64,000 nucleotides of DNA from Erythrobacter rubeus (GTDB taxonomy: Bacteria; Pseudomonadota; Alphaproteobacteria; Sphingomonadales; Sphingomonadaceae). This document shows, piece by piece, positions 1 to 7,046 of the stretch (position 1 is its first letter; every line of letters begins with the position of its first letter). A program made the translations under genes and the position numbers. Location: positions 354,457 through 418,456 of the forward strand of contig NZ_JACXLC010000001.1 in assembly GCF_014705715.1 (NCBI RefSeq). Reading direction: 5' to 3'. The notes below the pieces were generated by a model. It was not told the DNA's origin. It ran no database searches and was given only the letters and a program-made list of their open reading frames with translations.

Positions 1-506
1 CCAGGTGGTCGCAGGTAACACACTATTTTTTTGATGATTGCATCTATTACACGCCAGCTCTTTCCGACGAAACGATCGGTCAGCTAACGCTTCGCAACCA
101 CACTTCGGTATCGGATCAGAAACCCAAACAAAGCACGTATCTTGGCGAAGCCGTAGTCGATCCTTCGCGTAAGGGGCTCCGGCGTTCTGTGGTCGGGAGA
201 GCTGGCAAGTTGGTCAAAAGCCTCGTTAGGTAGCCAAGATATTTCTGGCTTTGCTAGATCAACGCACTCACCCCGATCGCAGGTTCTGGCACCTTTCCAA
301 TGACTTAAGTGGATCCACGTCGTTGCTGTCATGGATGTTGGCTTTTGCCGAGCTTGCGGAATGTCGAAAAATCCGTTGGCATAGCGCCGTAAATGCACAG
401 TCTTTCGGACCAAACGAGGCGCCATCGAGTAAAAAGCGAACACGTTATGTGCGCTACCACTTCGTAGAAACTGGCGTTACACTGCCTCCGCACAAAGGAG
501 AGTCTC
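1..506. other. Left-edge region with no convincing gene
   Basis: Open frames exist on both strands here, but none resembles a family I recognise and they overlap each other antiparallel. By eye the stretch is richer in A+T than what follows. The only functional element I can support is the ribosome binding site AAAGGAG at 494-500, which belongs to the molybdenum hydroxylase gene starting at 507. The promoter of that gene presumably lies in this region, but I do not see a clear -35/-10 pair. Confidence 0.4.
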
Positions 507-2891
507 GTGTTTCTACGCAATATGGGGATCATCCCCGGGAAGGCGCAATCCGGAGCTGACGAGGGCAGCGGGGCTTCGATCACGAACCTCAGCCGGCGCA
601 GTTTCGTTGCAGGATCGGGCCTCTTCGTTATCGGTGTGACGCTCGCCGGATGCTCGAGTTACGTAGAACCCGATGTGGATGCGAACGCGTTCGACTTGCC
701 CGATCCCGGCGCAAGTCCGCTGACGCAAGTCGCTGGTGGAGACGCGACCCCGGCGCTGTGGATCGCGATCGAGGAAGATGGCACGGTCAAGATTACCTGC
801 CACCGATCCGAGATGGGGCAGCAGGTCTGGACCTCGATGGCACAGATCGTGGCTGACGAGCTCGAAGCGGACTGGGACAAGGTGCAGATCGTGCAGGCCG
901 AAGGGCACGAGCGCTACGGCGATCAGAATACCGATGGTTCACGCTCCGTCAGGTACAATTTCCATCGGCTGCGTATCGCGGGTGCAGCCATGCGTTCCAT
1001 GCTCACTGAAGCCGCGGCACTGTTCTGGGAAATGAACCCGGCCGAATGCTCCGCTGCCGAAGGTCTCGTCAGCAATTCGCAGAACAGCGACACGCTCTCC
1101 TACGGAAACCTGGCCGAGCTTGCCGCGCGGCTCGAAATTCCGGCTGAGGATGAGATTAACCTGAAAGAGCCGGACGAATGGCGCTTCATCAACAAGGAAA
1201 TCCCTTCGCTGACCATTCCGCTTATCACGCGGGGGCAGGGAACATTCGGCATCGATGTCGACCGTCCCGGGATGGTCTACGCGGTTGTCGCCCGCCCGCC
1301 GCAGGTCTTCGGCCGGGTAGGGAGCGTCGATGATACCGCAGCGCTTGAGGTTCCGGGCATGCTGCAGACCGTTCGGCTTCGGGATGCGAAACCGCCAGCC
1401 TTGTTCCAACCGATGGGCGGCGTCGCGGTGATCGCCCGAAACACCTGGGCCGCGATCCAGGGACGCAACGCGCTCGATATCGAGTGGATCGATGGTCCGA
1501 ATGCCCGGTACGAATCCGTCAGCTTTGGCGAGGCCATGAAGCGCACGGCAAGGCGTCCCGGCACTGTCCGGCGTGAGCGCGGCAATGTGCAAACGGGAAT
1601 GGCAGACGCTGCCCAGCGCATCGAGGCGGAGTATTACGCGCCGCACCTCTCGCAATCACCCATGGAGCCGCCTTCTGCGACCGCGCAGTGGACCGGCGAC
1701 AAGCTGGAAGTGTGGGCCTGCGTGCAGGATCCGCAGACGACCCGCCAGACGATTGCCGATCTGCTTGAGATCGACAAGGAGAACATCACCGTCAATGCGA
1801 CGTGGCTGGGCGGGGCGTTCGGCCGTAAATCGAAGCCCGATTTTGCCGTCGAAGCCGCGTTGATCGCGAAAGAAGTCGGTAAGCCGGTCAAGGTTACTTG
1901 GACCCGTGAGGACGAAGTGCGCCACGGCTTCTATCATTCGGCAAGCGCGCAGCGACTGGAGGCGGGGCTTGACGAAGATGGCAAATGTACGAGCTATCTG
2001 CACCGCACGGTATTCCCTCCGATCGCATCGACATTTTCCGATGGAATGGCGACCCCGACCGATGGCGAGATGGGTTTGGGCGCGACCGATGTGCCTTTTG
2101 CGATGCCCAACCTGCGGGTCGAATCCGGTGATGCGAAGGGGCATTTGCGGATCGGCTGGCTGCGGTCTGTTTCCAACATCTACCACGCCTTCGCCGTCCA
2201 GAGCTTCGCCGCAGAGATGGCCCATGCAGCTGGGCGGGATCAGAAAGAATACCTTCTTGAGCTTATTGGTAAGGCGCGGACGTTCGATCCGGGCGACGAA
2301 GGTGCGACCTATCCGAATTACGACGCTTCGATCGAGGACTATCCGATCGAAACGGGCCGCCTGTCGAACGTAGTCGAAAAGGCCGCTGACATGGCTCGTT
2401 GGGGCCGCAATCTGCCGGAAGGGCATGGCCTTGGCATCGCCGTTCATCGGTCATTCCTATCCTACATCGCGACGGTGATCGAAGCGGCAGTGAGCCCCGA
2501 TGGGACCCTGACCATCCCCGGTATCTGGCTTGCCGTGGATGCAGGGACGGTCGTCAATCCGCGGCACGCGCGCGCACAGATGGAGGGCGGGACGATCTAC
2601 GGCCTTTCGAACGCTCTGTATGGAGAGATCACTGCGCGAAACGGCGCGGTTGTGCAGGACAATTTCCCGTCCTGGCGGGTAATGAGGATGGGCGAGGCAC
2701 CGCGCGAATTCGATGTCGAGATCATCCAGTCGAACACCCGGCCAGCGGGTATTGGTGAACCGGCGACGCCGCCTGCTGCGCCCGCACTCACCAACGCGAT
2801 CTTCAATGCGACCGGGCACCGGATCCGGACTTTACCAATTATTGGGGCGAGAGGCAGCAGGCTCTCATTGCCCGAGACTGAAACAGCCTGA
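507..2891 (+). CDS. Molybdopterin-binding subunit of an IorB-like molybdenum hydroxylase (Tat-exported)
   Basis: Large catalytic subunit of a two-component xanthine-oxidase-family hydroxylase of the isoquinoline 1-oxidoreductase/aldehyde dehydrogenase (IorB) type, which oxidises aldehydes or N-heterocycles at a molybdenum cofactor. The 794-residue length suits the family. The N-terminus carries a twin-arginine signal (LSRRSFVAGSG, Arg30-Arg31) followed by a hydrophobic stretch ending in LAGC (Cys49), so the product may be a Tat-exported lipoprotein. The rest resembles the tandem molybdenum-cofactor-binding domains, with conserved glycine-rich segments such as WLGGAFGRKS and the C-terminal GIGEPATPPAAPA. 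The GTG start at 507 is favoured by AAAGGAG six bases upstream; an in-frame ATG at 522 is the alternative. The iron-sulfur subunit follows after 15 bp, so the two are one operon. No cytochrome subunit is adjacent. Substrate unknown. Confidence 0.9.
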   Translation: MFLRNMGIIPGKAQSGADEGSGASITNLSRRSFVAGSGLFVIGVTLAGCSSYVEPDVDANAFDLPDPGASPLTQVAGGDATPALWIAIEEDGTVKITCHRSEMGQQVWTSMAQIVADELEADWDKVQIVQAEGHERYGDQNTDGSRSVRYNFHRLRIAGAAMRSMLTEAAALFWEMNPAECSAAEGLVSNSQNSDTLSYGNLAELAARLEIPAEDEINLKEPDEWRFINKEIPSLTIPLITRGQGTFGIDVDRPGMVYAVVARPPQVFGRVGSVDDTAALEVPGMLQTVRLRDAKPPALFQPMGGVAVIARNTWAAIQGRNALDIEWIDGPNARYESVSFGEAMKRTARRPGTVRRERGNVQTGMADAAQRIEAEYYAPHLSQSPMEPPSATAQWTGDKLEVWACVQDPQTTRQTIADLLEIDKENITVNATWLGGAFGRKSKPDFAVEAALIAKEVGKPVKVTWTREDEVRHGFYHSASAQRLEAGLDEDGKCTSYLHRTVFPPIASTFSDGMATPTDGEMGLGATDVPFAMPNLRVESGDAKGHLRIGWLRSVSNIYHAFAVQSFAAEMAHAAGRDQKEYLLELIGKARTFDPGDEGATYPNYDASIEDYPIETGRLSNVVEKAADMARWGRNLPEGHGLGIAVHRSFLSYIATVIEAAVSPDGTLTIPGIWLAVDAGTVVNPRHARAQMEGGTIYGLSNALYGEITARNGAVVQDNFPSWRVMRMGEAPREFDVEIIQSNTRPAGIGEPATPPAAPALTNAIFNATGHRIRTLPIIGARGSRLSLPETETA

Positions 2892-2906
2892 TCCAGGAGA
2901 GCACAC

Positions 2907-3362
2907 GTGGCCAGGACACTGAAAATCAATGGTAAGGACGAGACGGTCGATGCCGCACCAGGTACGCCGCTGCTATGGGTGCTGCGCGATCATCTGAAGA
3001 TGACCGGCACCAAATTCGGCTGCGGCGTGGCCCAATGCGGTGCGTGCACCGTCCATATCGATGGTGCGCCGACACGCTCGTGCGTATTGCCCCACGATTC
3101 ACTCGAAGGCTCGGAAATCACGACGATCGAGGGTGTGGAAGGGCCTGCCGCCGACGCGATACGCGAGGTCTGGGTGGAAAACGACGTTCCGCAATGCGGA
3201 TACTGCCAGTCCGGTCAGATCATGGCGGCGACCGCATTATTGGCGGAGAATTCCAGCCCGACGGATGCAGACATCGACACCGCGATGAGCGGCAATATCT
3301 GCCGCTGCGCCACCTATATGAGCATCCGCCGCGCCATCAAGGAAGCTGCATCGCGGGCGTGA
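2907..3362 (+). CDS. [2Fe-2S] subunit of the IorA-like molybdenum hydroxylase
   Basis: Small electron-transfer subunit that pairs with the preceding molybdopterin subunit. The 151 residues contain the plant-ferredoxin-type cluster motif FGCGVAQCGACTVHIDG with Cys39, Cys44, Cys47 and Cys59. The all-helical second [2Fe-2S] domain follows, with CGYC (Cys97, Cys100) and ICRC (Cys132, Cys134). All eight cluster ligands are present. The family usually reads CRCGTY after the last pair; here it is CRCATY. The GTG start at 2907 has AGGAGA at 2895-2900. There is no signal peptide, as is usual for this family, where the subunit is carried across the membrane with its Tat-bearing partner. A convergent stem-loop lies just downstream. 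Confidence 0.93.
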   Translation: MARTLKINGKDETVDAAPGTPLLWVLRDHLKMTGTKFGCGVAQCGACTVHIDGAPTRSCVLPHDSLEGSEITTIEGVEGPAADAIREVWVENDVPQCGYCQSGQIMAATALLAENSSPTDADIDTAMSGNICRCATYMSIRRAIKEAASRA

Positions 3363-3394
3363 ACCGGAACAGGATATTGGCTCTGAATCTTGAG

Positions 3395-3419
3395 TGGGTG
3401 AGCCGCTAAGTCTCACCCA
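3395..3419. terminator. Stem-loop between convergent genes
   Basis: Perfect 8-bp inverted repeat TGGGTGAG (3395-3402) and CTCACCCA (3412-3419) with a 9-base loop. It lies between the end of the [2Fe-2S] subunit gene (+) and the end of the Tat small-subunit gene (-), where a shared terminator is expected. No strong T-run follows on either strand, so termination efficiency is uncertain. Confidence 0.5.
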
Positions 3420-3514
3420 TTCCCGAAAGGATATTCACACAGATATCGGTGAGGAGGAAGCTTCCCAGAGCACCTATTCAAAATTGGCCATGCAGACCTC
3501 CCATGCGCGCTGCT

Positions 3515-3961
3515 TCAACCGAAGCGAGCAAAGGGATTTAGCCCGCATGTCAGTCGTCCATAATACTCCAAAGGTGCCGTTTTCCCGCCCTCGGTCGCGA
3601 AGAAATTGGACCGCACCATGAACTGCGTGACTGCTGTGCGCCGAAAATTCTTGTACTTTTCGGTCGAGCTGAGAAGTGCATCGATACCGCCTGCGGTCAG
3701 TCCAGCCGATAGCAGGACCAGCGTGTTGAGGTTTTCCAGGCGATTTGCCCGAAGACCGGAGACGTAATCGGCCGAAAACTCCTTCAGTATTCGATCCGGA
3801 ATGTTCGCATTCGGCAAGGCGCGCTTGGTCATGAAGCTCACAAGGTCCTCCGGTTTTGCATAAGCAATCCTGCCGCCGAGTATCGCCGTTCCCACGAGGC
3901 TGCTCGCGCCTATTCCAAGGAGGATCTTGCGGCGCGTGGTCCATGTCGAGGTGTTTGTCAT
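3515..3961 (-). CDS. Tat-signal small partner of a GMC dehydrogenase (copy 1)
   Basis: Small exported protein (148 residues from ATG 3961) with a clear twin-arginine signal, TTRRKILLGIGASSLVG, and an AYA-like cleavage region. It is encoded directly after a GMC oxidoreductase and resembles, in position and layout, the small 'hitchhiker' subunits of membrane sugar dehydrogenases (gluconate 2-dehydrogenase, fructose dehydrogenase, FAD-glucose dehydrogenase), which carry the signal-less flavoprotein through the Tat pathway. A second copy at 23396-23818 shares layout and the C-terminal NPFAR motif. An alternative ATG at 3988 would overlap the GMC stop codon by 11 bp; 3961 gives a more usual distance from the start to the Arg pair. 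Function is inferred from context and paralogy. Confidence 0.7.
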   Translation of the reverse strand: MTNTSTWTTRRKILLGIGASSLVGTAILGGRIAYAKPEDLVSFMTKRALPNANIPDRILKEFSADYVSGLRANRLENLNTLVLLSAGLTAGGIDALLSSTEKYKNFRRTAVTQFMVRSNFFATEGGKTAPLEYYGRLTCGLNPFARFG

Positions 3962-3977
3962 CGCAGCATTCCCGGTC

Positions 3978-5444
3978 TCAAATCTCATTGCCCAGCTTCA
4001 GCGACATCGCTGCACAGGTAAGGCTTGGCACAGCCCAACTGGTCGTCGGAAATACCGCAGTTCCGACGACCACCAGGTTCCTCAGGCGCTGGTGTATCTG
4101 CCGCTTGTCGACCACAGAAATGGCCGGATCGCTGCCCATTCGCAAAGACCCCTGAATGTGATCGGTCGTCGGCAAGATCCGGCGGAGCTCAACGCTTTCG
4201 ATAGGCAGTGAGGAAAACACTTCGGGAATCTTGCTGGTCGCAAAGTCGAGGCCCTTATGCGCGTAATCCGAAAATCCGCCGTGCCGCACAACGGGAATGT
4301 CTCCTCCCTCATCGACGACTGCGTTCTCTTCATACAGCAAGTCTTCGACAGTGATCCCGATCGGGAGCACTTCTCTGTACCTGTTCGGAGGATCGAGCCG
4401 TAGGCCGCCCCATAGGAAACTGTTGTTGGTCCAATACTGCACTGCTCCGTGCTCCGACCGGTGCGGACCATCGATGTAACTCAGTTCGAACCCGGTTGTC
4501 GCAGTGCCGCCGTCGAAGTGATCGATCCCGTCGAGCATGATCTCGACAAAGGCGAGCATCTTTTCGCCGAGATATTTGCCGGGGCCGCCATCAAGTATAC
4601 CCGATTGCTGCAGGATAAATGGCGAATGTATCCCGTTCGCTCCAAGGACGATCAAATCCCCTTTCACACGGAAATCGCGGCCTTCGCTTTCAAACACGAC
4701 GGCTTCGGCATTCGCCCCGGTTGCCTCGATCAACCGGACCCTCGCGCCGGTGCAGATGGATAGGTTCGGCGCTTCCCAGAGGTCGCGCATCCCCTCGACT
4801 GCGTAGAACCGGGCACCTGTAGGGCAGAATGAACAGGTGCCGTTATTGCAGCACGCTCCGCGACCATTCTTGCCCTGCGTCAGTTTGGCCTGAGGAGCGG
4901 CGAAGAAAGTGTCCGGGCGGTCCTTCTTGATCAACCGCTCTGTGGTGCTGAGGTGATGCGGCGCTTGCGGAAAACTCGCTGAACCGGGGAACACCCTACC
5001 TGCATCGCTCGCTCCTGCAACTTCCATGAGGGCTTCGGCCGCGGTATAATAATCTGCGATGTCGTCGTAGGATATTGGCCAGTCGAAACCGACGCCATAC
5101 CGTGACTGAAGCTCGAAATCGTGCGGATGCATGCGCGCAGCCATGCCCTGCCAGCAATTCGTCCCCCCGCCGAGTCCGATGCTGAAATTCCAGTCTTTCT
5201 TGCTTTCGTTCTCGATCGTCGCGTTGTGATCGATGGCCGAGTTCTTTTGTTGATCGATCTGCCAGCGCTGGGTGTGATGCGCACCCCATTCGAGGACGAG
5301 GATTCGCTGATTGGGATTTCGTTTGAGGTAGTTTTGGAGGAAAAACAGCGATCCGAAGCCCGAACCGATAACGATCACGTCCCAGTGGTGGCTTTCGACT
5401 GCGCTCGCGCGGACGACACTGATTTCCATGACGTGTCCCAACAT
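3978..5444 (-). CDS. GMC-family FAD dehydrogenase with Cys cluster (copy 1)
   Basis: Flavin-dependent alcohol or sugar dehydrogenase of the GMC family, 488 residues. An N-terminal Rossmann motif (DVIVIGSGFGS, residues 22-32) binds FAD and no signal peptide is visible. Four cysteines, CCNNGTCSFC (Cys198, 199, 204, 207), match the kind of cluster that binds a 3Fe-4S centre in direct-electron-transfer FAD-glucose dehydrogenases. The C-terminal GMC domain keeps the catalytic-His segment HIQGSLRMG. At the place where the family, and the paralogue at 23826-25280, has Asn before Pro (ANPTLT), this copy has Val472 (AVPSLT), so activity may be altered. The Tat partner gene follows immediately. No cytochrome c subunit is adjacent. 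Substrate unknown. Confidence 0.85.
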   Translation of the reverse strand: MLGHVMEISVVRASAVESHHWDVIVIGSGFGSLFFLQNYLKRNPNQRILVLEWGAHHTQRWQIDQQKNSAIDHNATIENESKKDWNFSIGLGGGTNCWQGMAARMHPHDFELQSRYGVGFDWPISYDDIADYYTAAEALMEVAGASDAGRVFPGSASFPQAPHHLSTTERLIKKDRPDTFFAAPQAKLTQGKNGRGACCNNGTCSFCPTGARFYAVEGMRDLWEAPNLSICTGARVRLIEATGANAEAVVFESEGRDFRVKGDLIVLGANGIHSPFILQQSGILDGGPGKYLGEKMLAFVEIMLDGIDHFDGGTATTGFELSYIDGPHRSEHGAVQYWTNNSFLWGGLRLDPPNRYREVLPIGITVEDLLYEENAVVDEGGDIPVVRHGGFSDYAHKGLDFATSKIPEVFSSLPIESVELRRILPTTDHIQGSLRMGSDPAISVVDKRQIHQRLRNLVVVGTAVFPTTSWAVPSLTCAAMSLKLGNEI

Positions 5445-5642
5445 ACCCCGAGACCGACTAATCAGCCTCCACCCCGATCGGGTTTTTGCGACACACTGGA
5501 GGAAATATTAGCTCTTTCGGTCTAGCGCCTCAACCTGTCCTAAAGCGGTAGACCGGAGACGACTGGGACTGCGCGCAAAGTGCGGTTCGGCTTGAGCGGA
5601 CCTCTCGATCAACCGAAGGCGTTCATACGCCGCCACGGTCAC

Positions 5643-5665
5643 AGGCGCGCGGGCGGCTCGCGCCT
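5643..5665 (-). terminator. Stem-loop at the end of fghA
   Basis: Perfect 7-bp inverted repeat AGGCGCG (5643-5649) and CGCGCCT (5659-5665) with a 9-base loop, touching the TGA of the S-formylglutathione hydrolase gene. No T-tract follows, so it may be a 3' stabilising hairpin rather than an intrinsic terminator. Confidence 0.35.
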
Positions 5666-6510
5666 CACTGCTCCCTCAGCGCCTTTGCGTGCCATGCGAC
5701 ATGTTCGGCGATGAATGTCGAGATAAAGAAGTAGGAATGGTCATAGCCGTCCTGCATCCGGATGGTCGCGTCCATCTGGACATCACTTAGGGCGCTTTCC
5801 AGAAGGTGGGTCTGCAATTGCTCTTCGAGGAAATCGTCCGCGGTTCCCTGATCGATCAGGATACGGTCGTGACGCGCACCGTCCTTGATTAGGGCGACCG
5901 CATCGTATTCTTGCCACGCCCGGCGATCGTTGCCGAGATACCGGCCGAGGGCCTTTTCACCCCAAGGGACTTGGCTGGGCGCAACGATAGGGCTGAATGC
6001 GCTGATCGACCTGAACCGCTCATAGTTTCTGAGCCCAATGGTGAGCGCGCCGTGCCCGCCCATCGAGTGTCCGGTTATGGATTGCCGCTCTAGGTCGACC
6101 GGAAAGTTGTCTGCGATAATGCCGGGCAATTCGCGCTCGATATAGCTGCGCATGCGGTAATGCTCGGCCCAGGGCTGCTCGGTCGCATCGACATAGAAGC
6201 CCGCGCCCTTGCCGAAATCGTATTCCTCTGCGCTATCCGGGACATCGTCGCCGCGCGGAGAGGTGTCGGGAGCGATAAACACGATCCTGTGCTCGGCGCA
6301 GACGGCGCGGTATTCGCCTTTTTCCATTACGTTGGCGTGGGTGCAGGTAAGACCGGAGAGGTACCACAGCACAGGCAGCTTTTCGCCTGCTGCGTGCTCC
6401 GGAACGAATGCAGCGAAGGTCATCTGGGTGCCGGTTTCACTGGATGCATGCGAGTAAACGCCTTGCACGCCGCCATGGCTGCGCGCCACGGAAACGGTTT
6501 CGAGTGCCAT
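5665..6510 (-). CDS. fghA: S-formylglutathione hydrolase
   Basis: Serine hydrolase (esterase D family) that splits S-formylglutathione into formate and glutathione, the second step of glutathione-dependent formaldehyde detoxification in the cytoplasm. The 281-residue length is typical. The nucleophile sits in GHSMGGHGAL, the early conserved WYLSGLTCTHANVMEKGE segment is present, and the catalytic His lies in GYDHSYFFI near the C-terminus. The start codon follows the cupin gene stop after one base, so the two are translationally coupled. The S-(hydroxymethyl)glutathione dehydrogenase that normally precedes it is not in the window. Confidence 0.95.
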   Translation of the reverse strand: MALETVSVARSHGGVQGVYSHASSETGTQMTFAAFVPEHAAGEKLPVLWYLSGLTCTHANVMEKGEYRAVCAEHRIVFIAPDTSPRGDDVPDSAEEYDFGKGAGFYVDATEQPWAEHYRMRSYIERELPGIIADNFPVDLERQSITGHSMGGHGALTIGLRNYERFRSISAFSPIVAPSQVPWGEKALGRYLGNDRRAWQEYDAVALIKDGARHDRILIDQGTADDFLEEQLQTHLLESALSDVQMDATIRMQDGYDHSYFFISTFIAEHVAWHAKALREQ

Positions 6511-6511
6511 G

Positions 6512-6880
6512 TCAGACCTCTATCGGCTTGAAGGCGGTTTCCTCGTCGCCTGTGTTGGGCGTGCCGTCTGCGTCCATGATCAGCAGCTTTACTTCGCCTG
6601 CCCTAGCGCAGGGACGATGCTCGACGCCGCGCGGTACGACAATCAGATCGCCTGCCGTCATATGCTCGGTCCGGTCCCGAAACTCCATCTCGAGATCGCC
6701 CTCGATAACGAAAAAGAGCTCATCCGTGTCCGGGTGGTGATGCCAGTGAAATTCACCCTCGACCTTGGCGAGACGGACTTCGTTACCATTGTAACGAGCT
6801 GCAAGGCGCGGCGCCCATTGGTCGGAAAACAGCGCGAATTTATCTTGCAGGGCCACCTTGTGCGGTGTCTTGTTCGCCAT
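6512..6880 (-). CDS. Small single-domain cupin protein
   Basis: A 122-residue cupin with motif 1 (HWHHHPDTDELFFVIEGD: His residues followed by Glu and Gly) and motif 2 (VVPRGVEHRP), which together form a metal site. Proteins of this type are often annotated as mannose-6-phosphate-isomerase-like, but the substrate cannot be told from sequence. The ATG at 6880 (MANKTPHKV) is preferred over an upstream in-frame ATG at 6931, because the intervening residues are not cupin-like. It is the first gene of a two-gene operon with fghA, which suggests a link to C1 or aldehyde metabolism; that link is inference from spacing only. Confidence 0.85.
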   Translation of the reverse strand: MANKTPHKVALQDKFALFSDQWAPRLAARYNGNEVRLAKVEGEFHWHHHPDTDELFFVIEGDLEMEFRDRTEHMTAGDLIVVPRGVEHRPCARAGEVKLLIMDADGTPNTGDEETAFKPIEV

Positions 6881-7012
6881 CAGCTTGCCATCACACGGCA
6901 GATTGTATCGGCACAACGCATTGGACTGCACTCCCTGAAGTTAGGCGAAGCATATCGTCGGACTTCGATCACCAGCTATCTATACCACAAGAAGCGCCGG
7001 ATACGGCAGATG

Positions 7013-7038
7013 TGAGGCACCGGATGGCCGGTGCCTCA
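7013..7038. terminator. Strong 11-bp hairpin after the M3 peptidase gene
   Basis: Perfect 11-bp inverted repeat TGAGGCACCGG (7013-7023) and CCGGTGCCTCA (7028-7038) with a four-base loop. It lies 8 bases beyond the stop codon of the M3 peptidase gene (-) and upstream of the cupin gene. No U-tract follows on the minus strand, but the stem is strong enough to act as a terminator or a 3'-end protecting structure. Confidence 0.6.
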
Positions 7039-7046
7039 GTGCCCGG

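Noticed and set aside
84..559. Overlapping open frames on both strands at the left edge (84-443 minus, 251-559 plus).
   Set aside because: They overlap antiparallel, match no family I recognise, lack ribosome binding sites, and one runs into the well-supported molybdenum hydroxylase start.
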